A DNA stretch of 64,000 nucleotides from Leidyana gryllorum EB-2025a (taxonomy: Eukaryota; Apicomplexa). The notes below the pieces were generated by a model, which was not told the origin of the DNA, searched no databases, and was given only the letters and a program-made list of their open reading frames with translations. Each line of letters begins with the position of its first letter. Positions within the stretch are counted from its first letter, which is position 1. Shown here piece after piece: positions 1 to 11,223 of this stretch. The position numbers and the translations under genes are program-made. The stretch spans positions 84,490 through 148,489 of the forward strand of contig JBLWGC010000126.1 of assembly GCA_048772705.1 (NCBI GenBank), given 5' to 3'.

Positions 1-330
1 GCACCTCCCAGGTGGTTTGAAGATGCGCTGGCAACACAACGTCCATTGGAGCCATTTGACCTTGTTGAACCTTCGAATAAGCAACGCCATTTGCCGAAAG
101 GGATGCGGTTGAGGCCTCCCACCCAGCTGTCGCAATCCCCCCGTTTCCAAAGGCTGGCGTTACAGAGAGAGTCTGAGCGACTCCGACAGCCAAAGCTTCC
201 AGGAAAAGAGGAGCTTCTGTGGCTGGAAGCACTGACCGTGCTCGATTGTACCGAATTGCTCCCATACCGCGCAAAAAAAACTATACTACGAGATGTCGCC
301 ATGGGGCAGGTGTTGAGTAGAGGGAGATAG
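1..330 (+). CDS. 3' end of a gene truncated by the window edge, product unknown
   Basis: The frame is open from base 1 to a TAG at 328-330, giving about 109 residues without a credible internal start. I read it as the last exon of a gene that begins to the left. The visible part is rich in Arg, Leu and Pro and shows no motif I recognise. It could also be chance open sequence, because the composition favours long frames here. Confidence 0.45.
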   Translation, partial: APPRWFEDALATQRPLEPFDLVEPSNKQRHLPKGMRLRPPTQLSQSPRFQRLALQRESERLRQPKLPGKEELLWLEALTVLDCTELLPYRAKKTILRDVAMGQVLSRGR

Positions 331-419
331 AATTAGAGGGTATGGACGACCATTAGACAGCAATTACCCAGTAGTGAACATATCTCCTCCATGTTACGGA
401 AAAAAGACAAGCATAGCCT

Positions 420-686
420 ATGGCACACAGACGTGCTGTCGATAATGATGAGGCCGAGCGGAGCAAATTACTGAGTGCTGAACAGCCCCCACCGTCATCA
501 AGTAAACGCAAGAGGTCCAAAACAGTCCCCGCTTCTCCCGCTGCCAACTCAAATGCAGACAGCACTCCGACGCCAGGCCATTTGTCATCGTCACAAATTC
601 CCCTACAGAGCGATGTTGGTCAACAGAAGGTCAAACATCGTCAGACGGAACTCAAGGCACAAGTACAAAGAGCTCGCTTCGAGTAA
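420..686 (+). CDS. small basic/Ser-rich hypothetical protein (88 aa)
   Basis: An ATG-started frame of 88 residues with a KRKRSK cluster near residue 30, a Ser/Pro/Thr-rich middle and a Gln/Arg-rich end that may form a short helix. The basic cluster would fit nuclear targeting. No family is recognised. The next gene on the right is on the minus strand and converges on it with a 76-bp gap. A shorter frame lies opposite on the minus strand, so the assignment is tentative. Confidence 0.4.
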   Translation: MAHRRAVDNDEAERSKLLSAEQPPPSSSKRKRSKTVPASPAANSNADSTPTPGHLSSSQIPLQSDVGQQKVKHRQTELKAQVQRARFE

Positions 687-762
687 GCTTCCCACCCCCA
701 GTTTATGGGCGGATGTCTGCGACCCAGTGCTTCCCAGTAGCCACCTAAGGGCTTCCCTGCAA

Positions 763-969
763 CTACTTCTTGTTGATCTCTGGGGCTGAGGGCGTCCCGT
801 TGAACGGTTGGTGGGCATATGGACCCTTTCTCGCCCAACGGAGATACAGACTGCCCCGCCTTTCCCTTTCGCTTCGTCTCTTGGCCCTCGTGTCGTTCGA
901 TCTAAGATGCTGTCTTCTCTTCTTCAGCGCCCTACGCTTACGGCGTCGGTGTTTGAGCACCGTGGGCAT
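763..969 (-). CDS. very basic small protein (68 aa), unknown
   Basis: ATG at 967-969 reads MPTVLKHRRRKRR and continues as a strongly Arg/Lys-rich protein to a TAG at 763-765. The charge pattern is like small ribosomal or RNA-binding proteins, for example mitochondrial ribosomal subunits, but I see no diagnostic motif. It diverges from the TMCO4-like gene starting at 1073, leaving about 100 bp for a shared promoter. Confidence 0.45.
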   Translation of the reverse strand: MPTVLKHRRRKRRALKKRRQHLRSNDTRAKRRSERERRGSLYLRWARKGPYAHQPFNGTPSAPEINKK

Positions 970-1072
970 TTTCACCTTGTTGTCGTATCACAAGGCTGAG
1001 CACCAGTTGTTAGATAGTACCCCACAGCCCACGCGGGAAGCCTTGTTTCTGGTCTTCTTCCATCATTTGGTG

Positions 1073-4000
1073 ATGCAAGTGGACTTGCTGGCGCGTCTTC
1101 TGGACGCGAACGGTTCGAGCTCTGCGGCCGCGCAGAGCCCCGCAGCCCCAACGATTCCGACCTTAAGCATTGGTGAGCGGCTACACTCTTGCAGACTCCT
1201 AAGCTCTCTGCAGATCCGCAACTGAAAGAAATTGAGATGGCCAGTGGACCTTCTGGAGCCCCTCCCACTGGACGGACTACGTTCGCGGGACCCATCTCAG
1301 ACGCCTCGCGCTCTCGCAGGAAGGAATCCAGTCCCTTACGTCGCCAAATAAGTCAACAATCTTCTGATCACGAAGATAACAAGAAATCGTCAAGTAGCAG
1401 TGAAGATCTAAATCTGCGCCGAGTAGTCCGCTGGGCGAGAGAGACGGCTCGGACTTATCTGTTGGCTCTCAAATTGGACCAATCACAGCCAGCACAAAGA
1501 TTGGTGAGGTATCTAGAAGCTCATGTAATGCGATTGAGAGCTGATGCTTGTCCCGAGTTGAACGTGGCCTCCACCGGAGCGTCAGAATCTGCCAGCAAAC
1601 GAAGCAGCAAAGGTTTCAAATCCAGGAATAAACGAATTCAATCTGATCTGTCAAAGGTTCACCCACTCGTCTTCAACCCGCAACCGCCCAAACGACATTT
1701 GGTCACTGTCACTCAACTGGTAGAGGAATATATCATGAGGCGGATTCTAGATCCTACACCCATTAACGCAATCAGCAAGCCACAAGCCTCGAAATCAGGA
1801 ATGTTGGGTTCGTTGATGAACCGGGCACAATCCTTGCGGCGAACCACTCCTCCTGAGGAACTCTCCTTCCTCGATGCTTTGTCGGCGGAACAACTGGAAC
1901 TGTTGACAAGCGAACAGGCGTTACGTCGTGATTACCCCACACATAATGTATTGTGTTTGAGTGACATCGCTGAACGCCTCAGTCACTTACCGACAATGTT
2001 ACTCAACCAGCTCCTGCTGGTCGGTGGTCTCACGCCAGCTTCCACCACTTCCGCTCACCCGCCGCTTGTATCACCCCCTCCGCCAGCGACCGAACTAATA
2101 ATCGAACGGTCTGAGAGCGCGTGTACCCAGGTTCAATCAGCCCCTCCAATGGAGCGCTCCGCGCCCTCGGGAGACATTGAAGATGATCCCCTCGGACTCA
2201 TCAGCGCTCCCTTCGACAACAACCTCATTAATTGGGCCTTTGGAGACCCCCAGAGTTCCGACGGAGAGATGGCTACGCCACCCTTCCAAGACGCTCTATC
2301 CGCCGAGGTGGAAGCCCTCACAACGCCTCAAGCCTCCCCTCCTCGCGATAGCCCTCCTCCTGTGACTCCTATCCCAGTCACAGCGCCGGAACCTCATGAA
2401 ATACCACCTATTTCTGGCCAGGAATCGACTATCCGCTCGATATTTGAGCTATTTCCTCTCCACACGCTTCTATTCTGGGAATCAATGTATACATTGCTAC
2501 TCAGCGGGCACTGGGACGTTATGGTTCAGGAGACCTGCAAGCAGTAAGTCCACCTCAACAGCAGCAGTCAACTCTATGCTTGTTAATGTATGCAGATTCG
2601 CTCTCTCTTTGGACATCGCGCCCGAATTATTTGATCTCTTGATGGCCTATACTGCCGAGGCGGTATCTGAAGCGGTTGAGCGTTCTAGCGCATCAGCCCA
2701 GTCTTCCTCCACCACTGCTGCGGCGGATTCAACCAGCGAAACCCGCAGTTTGGCCACCACCAGTACTAAAACTCTCAGAGGCAAAGCGAGCAGCGCTGCG
2801 AATCGCGGAAGAATCCTAAAGATTGCCGGAATGGCCATTGGAGTCGGCGCGCTGTCTGCTTTGACCGCCGGAATCGCTGCTCCGGCTTTCGCTGCCGGTG
2901 TTGGCGCTCTGGGAATCGCTGGAACGAGTGGCTTCGGTGAGTGCTTTCAGATTGTCCCCATCTCAAGACTCGTTTCTCAGCTACCTTCCTTGGAACGGCA
3001 GGAGGTTCAGCTGCCCTGGCTTCTTTGTTCGGGGCTGGAAGTGCCAGTTTGTCAGGCTGGAAGTACAGTCGTCGCCTAGCGGACATCAAAACGTTTGAGT
3101 TCCACAGTTTGAGCTCGCAATATGTCGTGGATGCTGTAGCTACCTATATATCCGAAGTGATGGATCTGTCTCTCTCTCGTGGCAGTGGGGCCTTCCAAGG
3201 CCCGGTACTCGGTCTGTCGCTGTGCTCCGAAGAAAACAGGAGTCGCAAGAATAAACCCCCTTTCCAACTTGTCATCGGGATCAGCGGTTGGCTGAACACT
3301 GAAGAAGATGCAACCAGACCTTGGCGATGTATATCAGACGCGCTAGGCAGTGAACTGTTTGCGCTGAAGTGGGAACCACACCTCTTGACGGCATTGGGAG
3401 CTATGATTGTCCGGATTGTTGGGGAGGTAATCTACATGTTTATGATCTAATCTATCGATACACACGTGTGTCTTCAGCAATTTGCGTCGACGGCAGCGTC
3501 ATTAACTATCCAAATGACGATGACAGCCGGCACCGGGATCATCCTGTGGCCTGTCAGTTTGATGCAGTACGCAGGACAACTGGACAATACTTGGATGACT
3601 TGCCGGGAGCGGGCTCAACAGGCCGGGATTTTGTTGGCCGCAGCCCTCAGTGACAAGACTCTCGTCGGTCATCGACCAGTGACACTGATTGGGTATTCGA
3701 TGGGTTCTAGAGTGATTAGTTTTGCCCTTCGGGAACTATATAAGCGCGGCGAGTTCAATCGGGTGCAGCACGCCATCCTAATGGGCCTGCCTGGTGGGAA
3801 AAGCAAGGATAACTGGAAGCAGAAGAGGGCAGTCGTGTCGGGTATGGTGAACGATTGGCAAATGCGATTTCGAATATATTGCCCAACTTTCAGGTCGACT
3901 GGTTAATATATATTGCACAAGTGACTGGATTCTGGCTCTGCTGTATCGGTTCATGGAGTGGGGAGTTCAGGTGTGTCATAAAGGCTGCTGGCCCGTGTGT

Positions 4001-4244
4001 TGAAATCGTGTTATCAGGTGGCGGGGTTGTCAGCGGTGGAAGGAGTTCCAGGAGTTGAGAATTATGATGCTACCGGACTCGTCATGTGAGTGTGATCGTG
4101 ATGGTTATTGTGGACGTCGTGTCTGATAGGTCACACAACGATTACGAGAAGCGTGTTCCGGAATTGTTGTCTTATATAGGTTTTCACTCATCTTTCGTTG
4201 AATCAGAGGCGAATAGAAGATCGACGAAAAGACACAAGGGGTAG
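1073..4244 (+). CDS. TMCO4/DUF726-family alpha/beta hydrolase, membrane-associated
   Basis: Eight exons (1073-1172, 1214-2543, 2596-2936, 3002-3426, 3478-3841, 3894-3970, 4018-4085, 4130-4244) join in frame into a protein of about 939 residues. The N-terminal half is low-complexity and Ser/Pro-rich. An Ala/Gly-rich hydrophobic stretch (about residues 555-620) would span or insert in membrane. The C-terminal part has the hallmarks of the DUF726 family: a VIGISGWL segment, a LKWEP motif, the nucleophile elbow GYSMGS, then RLVNIYCTSDWILALLYR and VEGVPGVENYD. The GxSxG serine suggests lipase or esterase-like chemistry; the substrate is not known. The start at 1073 is the first in-frame ATG but an upstream exon is possible. 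The stop lies 12 bp from the stop of the opposing gene. Confidence 0.85.
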
Positions 4245-4256
4245 GAGTTGTTCAGT

Positions 4257-5444
4257 TTACAAAGCTGAAGATACCCGGAGATTGAAGAACGCTGCAGTCC
4301 CATTGGCAACGACCAAGCTGACGGGAGAAGGCGTGAGAGTCAGTGCGGGTAGAGCGGCCTGCATGACTTCGCGACCGAGGACCTTGACTGGGGAAGCGAA
4401 AGAAGAAGGGATAAAATGTGACTTCACGCAGTGTATGTCTTACCTATCAATGACCCTTCTGGTCCACTAAAACTGACGCTCAATTCCATCACAAAGTTGG
4501 GCGCACAGGCCACGACCGACTGTTCACCGATCGTTGTTGGTGTCGCGCTTGCTGTAGGAGAATTATATGACTGATTCGAGCGAGACTTCTCACCTGTGCG
4601 TTGCGATTGTATTATAACGCGTCCGTCAGAGGCCAGCAGTGCCATGGTGATGAGGCCCTCGACTTCGAAAGCGAACCCAGCGGCGCTGTTCCCCTGCATT
4701 ACCCTACAATACATATATATGCGTGTGTCACCCAGTTTCGGTTGGGTCCTTACACTTGACTTGTGATATCGACCGCATTGCAGGTGATCTTCAGCGGCAG
4801 GAAGGTCCCTCGGGTCCCTCCGATGCCCACCAGACGTTCTCCAGTTAACGCTCGCTGAACGTACCAGTCGTTCGCGTTTTGACGGACCAGTCTACAGTAG
4901 AGAGAGGAGGTTAAAGTGGGAGTGGGTGTGGAGAGAGAGACGGGATGTTCATGATTTGGCGACCACCAGAGATTGACAGAGTGCTTTGTTCTCTTACATT
5001 GCTGGATCAGTGTCGGGCAATCGGCAAGCTTTCTCGATTATTTCCGTGGTATCAGTTGTGTTTGCCAACTGTTGGTCTAACATAGCCTGAAGTTCCTCTT
5101 CGGTTGAGGCTGACTGTTCGGCTAGTGATCTATTGTTGACGTATATCTGATATTCATCCTTAGTGCTGAGAGATTTGGTTGGGGGGCGTTCATAATCATG
5201 TTGTGTATCTGTTTGAAGATTGGGAATCATTGGAACCTGTGTGAGACCTTTAGTGTTGCAGGAGGACGAAAGTGCTTACTTGCCAGTAGGCTGAATTTGT
5301 TCCTGGCATTTTTGATCCCGCATTGCCATACGCTTGACATTTGACCCCTTGACACTCAGTTCGAGTAGTTCGTGTTCCCAGTGGTAGTCTAACTGCCTCA
5401 ACAACAATGACTAGAGTCACCAAGCGCAAATAAGTTCCCAGCAT
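4257..5444 (-). CDS. secreted or membrane-anchored protein, unknown
   Basis: Five exons (5444-5280, 5236-4998, 4891-4754, 4703-4444, 4387-4257) give about 310 residues in frame. The N-terminus, MLGTYLRLVTLVIVVEAVR, is a good signal peptide. The mature part has few Cys and several possible N-glycosylation sites (NRS, NTT, NQS, NGT). The C-terminal third contains small beta-like segments but no domain I recognise. It is divergent from UNC-50 with only 17 bp between the start codons and convergent with the TMCO4-like gene with 12 bp between stops, so its regulatory sequence must be minimal or overlap neighbours. Confidence 0.7.
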
Positions 5445-5461
5445 GTTTGCTGGAAAAACAG

Positions 5462-6307
5462 ATGCTGCCGCCGTATGTAGGGAGAACAGAGTTCACACGA
5501 CGCATATTTGCCCCAAGACTGATTGATTGGGATGGAGCACTGCTGCAAATACACTTGGCACTGACACGTCCACATCGACTTGGTCAGTTGGCCGTTCACC
5601 GACTCCACACACATGGAAGACTCGCACGAGACGATCCAGGGGTGTTTATACTGTTGTGCCTCTTCAGCGCAATCTCGGGTTTGGCCTATGGATGTGCGTT
5701 TGTGGCATCGCACACTGCTGTTCTCCGATTTCCCCTATTCTCTACTCTCATTTGGGGGTTCCTGGTATACCCCTTCATTTTGTTGGGCCTAATGTGCTTG
5801 GCAATGTCCACAGCTCTGTTCTACGGACTGCGGCGATTCGCGCTGGTGGGTAGAAGATCAATCACCGTGGCATTAAGTCGAAGTTTGGCCCCAATTGCTC
5901 CTCCGGCCACCATGTCAGCCGTTGGTAACGATAAAACTGTCGGCTGGATGTACGCCTTCGATCTCATATGTAATGCCTCAATCCCGGGGCTTTTGGTTCT
6001 CTTCTTAGTTCAGTACTTCTTCTTACCCCTCATACTTCTACATCCACGATCGACGGCCGGAGCAGTCCTTTTGTGCTCCCTGGTCAATCTCGGCCTCCAT
6101 GGGACTGCTGCTGTCGCCTTTGTCCACAACTTGGCCTGTGGGCTCTCAGTACTGCCAACCCCGCTACAGAGATCCGCTCCCCTGCTGTTCATTCCTCTGA
6201 CCCTCTGGATCGTCCTCCTCCTTCTAATGACGATCTTCCGGGTCAATTTATCGATGATCATTCTCCGGACTGTGTTCGGCTTCCTCTTTGTCTCCCCCAG
6301 TCTCTAA
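5462..6307 (+). CDS. UNC50: UNC-50 / Gmh1 family Golgi membrane protein
   Basis: A single-exon frame of 281 residues from the first ATG (5462). It matches the UNC-50 family in order: an N-terminal RLIDWDGALLQ segment, the conserved ARDDP motif before the first helix, several hydrophobic helices, a VGWMYAFDLICNA segment, and two further helix pairs ending in a short tail. UNC-50 proteins are Golgi/endomembrane proteins with five or six membrane spans and are linked to Arf-GEF recruitment and receptor trafficking. The length is close to animal and plant members (about 250-260). Its stop codon overlaps the stop codon of the opposing gene. Confidence 0.88.
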   Translation: MLPPYVGRTEFTRRIFAPRLIDWDGALLQIHLALTRPHRLGQLAVHRLHTHGRLARDDPGVFILLCLFSAISGLAYGCAFVASHTAVLRFPLFSTLIWGFLVYPFILLGLMCLAMSTALFYGLRRFALVGRRSITVALSRSLAPIAPPATMSAVGNDKTVGWMYAFDLICNASIPGLLVLFLVQYFFLPLILLHPRSTAGAVLLCSLVNLGLHGTAAVAFVHNLACGLSVLPTPLQRSAPLLFIPLTLWIVLLLLMTIFRVNLSMIILRTVFGFLFVSPSL

Positions 6308-7876
6308 GTTGGCCGAGATATGGGAACCGTCAACCTCCGCAATTCGATCTTCAAACCGCGTTGTTTCCGAACCAGTTTGGCGACGTCCCGAAGCTCACCC
6401 TCCTGAAATCAAAAGTATGTCAGAAGTACTCATTCGTGGCTAAAATGGGGAGCGATGCGAGAATGAAGAGAGGACACCCGCGTGGCTGGCTGGCTGGCTG
6501 GCTCGCTTGGTGTGTAAGCAGACGCTGTTGGTGTCAAGTTCACGCTCATTAGCGCTCGGAGCTTTCATACAGCGGAGGATCATATCACTGCCAAACTCAC
6601 CTCAGTTGGTAGGGTGCCATAATTGATCATGTGTCTGTCATATGCGCGCTTGATAGCCAAATTGACTTCATCGAGCTGTTGCTGAAGCCGTCTGATCTTG
6701 GCATCTTTGCGTTCAATGCTACGCATTCTGACCGCCGCTTGAACCGTCTGAGGATTTTCTTCGAGTCCCGCTCTAATGTAACTTGACAGGGATTCAGATC
6801 TCTGGTTTCCAAGTTTGGTGCGGAAAAAGGCGTCTTGAAAAGCTCACCTCTCTCGAGTTTTTGTTCTGAAGCTGTGGAGACGGAGATGAAGGTCGTTGCT
6901 CCGTACGCCGGCCGGCCCGAGCCCGCAGAATGGTTGGAGACTCCATCTGATGCTGATGGGACTCGCTGTCAGAGTCAGAAGCTGCCATGGTGGCTCGAAT
7001 GAGATGGCTGGAGACGCTCGCTGTGGTGTTGGTGACATCGGAGGGAGGTGCTGAGGGTTGGGTGGAGGATGCTTTAGCGACAAACTGATGATCACTACTC
7101 GTGTTAGTAGTCTCTGCTGGGGCGGATCTGGGAGAGTCGACAGCGACAGCCGAGGTTGTAGTATTAGGGTACAGAATGGTAGTGTTGGCTGGCTGAGGGT
7201 GGTGTCTATTGGTGACGGAAGTTGTTCTGGAAGGGCTTCTGGCAATGCTATTGTCCTTGAGAGCCTCAAACAGCATCTCCAATACTTTTCTGTTGCTATT
7301 GCGTTCCGTGGCTAGATCCTCCTCAAGTTTGGCAACTTGCTTGGCTAAAGTTCTCTCGTGCCGTTCGCTCTCTCTCAGCCGCCGTGTCATTGCCAACAGT
7401 TCTCGTCGTGCTTGCTTAAGCAATTTCTCGTGATTCGTACCCGTGTTGTTTGAGTGTCTAACAGATGGGCCAATTTCTGGGGCAGAAATCGGCCACGGAG
7501 AGGGCATCTGGTGGAGTGGGTGATTCGGAGACTGATGGTGTGGTGGTGAGGATGGTACACGAGGGTCTGGACGGATCTCAAGTGGTCTAGCAGGGTTCAT
7601 CAGAGGCACAGCTGCTGCTGGCACCTCTAAAGGCCGTAGTTGGTAGTTAGGCCACGAGAACTCAGGCACTGGGGGGTGCCTCAGCTTCTCCAGTTCTTCT
7701 CGCTCCTGCCTGCCAAGCGCAACCGCGCCTGAGAACAACTTGACAGCATCCTCCACGCGCCGTAGCTCTTTGAACTCTTGTATAAGCCCCCTACGCCGCC
7801 TAGCTCTGCTCCTAACCTCCGCTAACGAGTCATCGTCAGAAGAAGTTGAAGAAGGCAGACTCGAGGACGTTGACAT
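6304..7876 (-). CDS. Ser-rich coiled-coil protein, unknown
   Basis: Three exons (7876-6848, 6801-6601, 6402-6304) join in phase 0 into about 442 residues. The N-terminus is Ser/Asp-rich, the centre (about residues 150-215) is a clear coiled coil around LRESERHERTLAKQVAKLEE, then comes a long Ser/Thr/Pro linker and a second basic helical segment in the last two exons (IRRLQQQLDEV). It could be a centrosomal, basal-body or cytoskeletal protein, but nothing fixes its role. The 198-nt second intron is longer than most here and carries a short CCAG tandem run. The last codons overlap the end of UNC-50 on the other strand. Confidence 0.65.
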
Positions 7877-7935
7877 ACCGGGTGAAGGTGCACTAGAGCA
7901 CACGACGAAAAGGGGTGTTTTGAGGGACTTTTCGA

Positions 7936-9131
7936 ATGGCAGGGCAGCGCCACATATGCCCCCGAGCCACGACTATTGAGGAAGCTTTCGGAATATTGTC
8001 CGTAATATGGGTCAGCTCACTAATTCGCACCAACACTATCCATGCACAGGTTTGGCTCTTGATGGGGTCCGTGAACTGGCTGACTTTGATTTACTACTTT
8101 GGCCACCCTAACACTAAAACAGGAACGGGCAGTTGGTACTATCATCTGCTTGCCAGTGAGCAACTTGTCGTCTAAACCCCTCTGACATCTCTATTCAGAC
8201 ACCAACGGCTTCATCACCGCCTTCTGCTTGATTCTGTTCGAGACTATTCATGGTCTGGCAATCCTGTCCCATGCCGCAGCCGTCTTGGCAGATCCTGGCT
8301 CCCTACAAGCTTTCAATTGTCCGGTAATCGAAGTTCAGACTATGTTAATTCACTTCAAAATGCCACTGTGGCAGATTAAAGCACCACAAGAAGTGCTAGC
8401 CCGAACACATGGTGAACCGGAATTGCTGATCGGCTCCGACTGTGACAAGTGCGGAGGGCGTTGGAAACCACCACGAGCCCATCACTGTAATCGATGCCGA
8501 AAATGCGTTTTCCGTATGGATCATCATTGTGTCTGGATTCGTAACTGTATAGGACAAGCGAACCAGAAGTATTTCGTATTGTTTCTCATCTATGTCGGTA
8601 AGTGAACGAGAGCCCACTGACGAGTAAACACACGTGTGTTCCACTCTAAATAGTCCTGGGATCGTATTTGGATGTCGCCTTATTCTTCTCACTGTTGGTG
8701 CGCACCTGGTGGGAGGGTTCGGCGACGGTGGGGAAGTCTTTAATAGCGATCGGACTAATAGCGCTATGCCGATTTCTGGGCAACATGGCTCGCAGCAATC
8801 TGCAAGACATGCGCGATGCTTTGATGACAAACTCGACCTTGGTGGAGAGTTATCAAGGCACTCATGGATCAATGACGGACTCGCTGCGGTGGCGACTGGA
8901 AGAAGTTTTCGGTCGGAATGTTTGGGCGTGGTGGTTACCGATCCCTGCACAAGGATTATGTTTGCGTTTCGAAGGTGGGAAGGGTTGTAATGAACAGCTG
9001 TCACTTGATAAACAGAAATGGTGTGGCGCGATTGCGACAGGAGGCAACACAAGGTATGTACTTGGTCGCACGATGGATGCCACGCAGAGAAGGATTACGC
9101 TGCTGCGACTGGAAGGAATACGGCTAACTAG
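7936..9131 (+). CDS. DHHC-type protein S-acyltransferase (palmitoyltransferase)
   Basis: Exons 7936-8155, 8199-8597,8654-9053 and a short last exon 9116-9131 give about 344 residues. Two N-terminal membrane helices are followed by the zinc-binding cysteine-rich domain: CDKCGG, then HHCNRCRKCV, the catalytic DHHC tetrad (MDHHCVW), and RNCIGQANQKYF. Two more helices and a C-terminal VFG....WWLP segment follow, as usual for the family. Such enzymes attach palmitate to cysteines of membrane proteins in the ER, Golgi or plasma membrane. The second intron holds a 14-bp palindrome, AACACACGTGTGTT. The last exon is short and less certain; the gene overlaps the opposing gene by about 8 bp at the stops. 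Confidence 0.88.
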
Positions 9132-10317
9132 TAGGGGGAGGCGACGCAGTCCACTCCGACTGGTGACTGACGGTTTCAGCAGTGGGTGGGGCATCAAGAT
9201 GCTTCTTGGACGAGGTGCAATACCGACAGACGCACCAGTCATGACAGGGATGAGCCTCGCCAACGGGTCGCTGACACTTGGAGCACGGCCCAATGTCGCG
9301 TCCCACGTTGTGAAAGACGGCACCACAGCCGCCTCGATTTAGATTGCACCTCCACCGGTCCTCATTCTTATAGAAATACATTGGCCGGCGACAATTAGGC
9401 ATCCGGCACACGGGGATAGAGCCGTCTGCAGTGAAGTGCACACGCGACTTGGGAGCAGCCTCGCTATTCACGGGCCGCGGAGTCTTTGTCTTGTTGCTGT
9501 CCTCCTTGGGATAAGCTCGTGGCGCCCGACCCCAAACCTTCTTTACTGGATTGGGTGAAGATCGCACAGGTCGCGACTGCACCAGCACGGTCCGTGCCTG
9601 ATCACCCCATGCCGCGCCTCCCGTCCAGTTTCCTGCATATGGACTCGAAGAACTGCTTGCCTTAGTAGATGGACTTGCTACCTCCGACGTTTCGTTGGCT
9701 ATAGTGAACTACAATGAGCGAGAGTGACATTTGCCAAGGATCTTACTCACTGGAGGTAGTTTTTCCCTTATAACCCGGGGCATTGCGAGGGGTTGAGATG
9801 TCCATCTCGATGGGTCTTGAGGGAAAAGGGCTTCGCGTAGGAGGTCTTTGGGGGAAATCTCGCGTTCCGCGTGGGTATTCAACGCCCTGATGAAGTCTGT
9901 CGGGGACGGTTTGTCTTCCTCCGACTCCTCTTCACTTGAATTTCGTTTGGCTTCCTCGGTTTTGTGGGCAACTTGCGATGGGGTAGTTGATGCAGGAGGC
10001 GTGGTATTCTCGAATGGAAATAATTCGGCTGGCGTCCTCGGCACATCCTCAATACACCGTACCAACGTAGAGGAAACTACCCGTCGAGGTTCCTCTTCAT
10101 TGTCTACTTCTTCGATCAGCAGGTGCGGTCCAGAAGGCATACAGGTCACATGAGCTCCAGAGGCAACATGCAGATCCAGCGTCCATTCCACCACACCATC
10201 GTTGCCGGTTTGAGTCAACCTGAGTCTCTTCTTCGGTTGCCCGGTGGCCGGTGCCGCTGTATATGGGGTAAATGAAGAGGAGCTTGTCGTGGTTGACGAA
10301 TTTGATGACGATGCCAT
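9124..10317 (-). CDS. Cys/His-rich putative zinc-binding protein
   Basis: Exons 10317-9747 and 9698-9124 join (A|CC) into about 381 residues. The N-terminal two thirds are Ser/Thr/Pro and Glu-rich. Near the C-terminus a compact Cys/His cluster reads C-x4-C, C-x6-C, H, C-x2-C, H-x3-C-x-C-x2-C (for example RCNLNRGGCGAVFHN and CSKCQRPVGEAHPC), which looks like one or two structural zinc sites. I do not recognise the fold. The internal spacing resembles RING/TRASH-like or ribbon fingers, but no assignment is safe. Confidence 0.65.
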
Positions 10318-11223
10318 GGTCAATCAGTCATTGAAGGGTAAACTTCTAAGCTTTTTCTGGCCGACAAGCAGTCTTGAGATCAAAAAGTAGAATCTTTAAA
10401 GGTCCCACCCTTAACCGTTGTCAGGCTTCAATCCCACCATCCTGCTGCCGGTCTTATACCCTGCCCAATCAGCCCTACCCTCCCCTCTACCTCCCCTAGC
10501 TGCTCACAAACACCTGGCCTCTTGCTCTCAAATTTTCAGCAGCTCCTCGGGAAATCTACATCCAGTTCGTCGGGGGTGCTGATACCGTCCATTGCACTTG
10601 TGCTTGCCAACGAAACACGAAAATGCACATTCCAAACACAACTTGTGTTCGGGAGCGAAACAGACTGATCGTCCCCAGATCGGCGTATGACACCCTCCGA
10701 TAACTGCCCTGGACTTTCAGTCAACTACATGTCGTCGGAAAACAGCACTGGGTGGTCTTCCTTGCGTCAATGTCATGACCTCGACCAAATCCGCGTCAAG
10801 TGTGTGTAGAATGGATATGTTCGAAAACTTTAGATATTTGGCCAAAAGACTAACGGCAATCCCTAAACGGGTCAGCCAGCAAACGGAACGGACATGTGTT
10901 GGTACTCAGTGTGTGCTATGTGTGTGCAGAAAGCATTGGTTGGATGGGTGAGGATTGTCTTTCTCAAGTCCACTGCCATTGCGATGATAACCCGACGACC
11001 AGATAAGCAGCGCAGGTATTTTGGCAGAAGAATGAGTCCCACTGTCTGTGTCCTGGAGTCTTTAACATCAAATTGAGACGTCAGGGCTAAATAATTCTAT
11101 AGCCTCGCCATTTCATCTGGCATCCTGAAGTCGTCTTCCTCTTAAGATATACATAGTCAGTCTCTTACTTTCCCAATGACTGAAAAGGGGCTCAATATAC
11201 TTTGCTGCCTGATGAAAGGCGGT
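10318..11223. other. 906-bp stretch with no supported gene
   Basis: Between two minus-strand genes. It holds pyrimidine-rich tracts (about 10430-10535) and short open frames on both strands, none with a convincing splice structure or composition. It may contain 5' sequence of the Cys-rich gene, 3' sequence of the next gene or an RNA gene that I cannot recognise by eye. Confidence 0.5.

Noticed and set aside
2133-2365. Additional frames inside the TMCO4-like gene
   Set aside because: Shadows of a Ser/Pro-rich coding region in other frames.
9054-9342. Read-through extension of the DHHC frame
   Set aside because: It would lie over the Cys-rich gene on the other strand, whose zinc motif is much more convincing.
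10536-10724. Minus-strand 62-codon frame in the 10.3-11.2 kb gap
   Set aside because: Its first codon is not clearly an ATG in context, no splice support and no recognisable feature.
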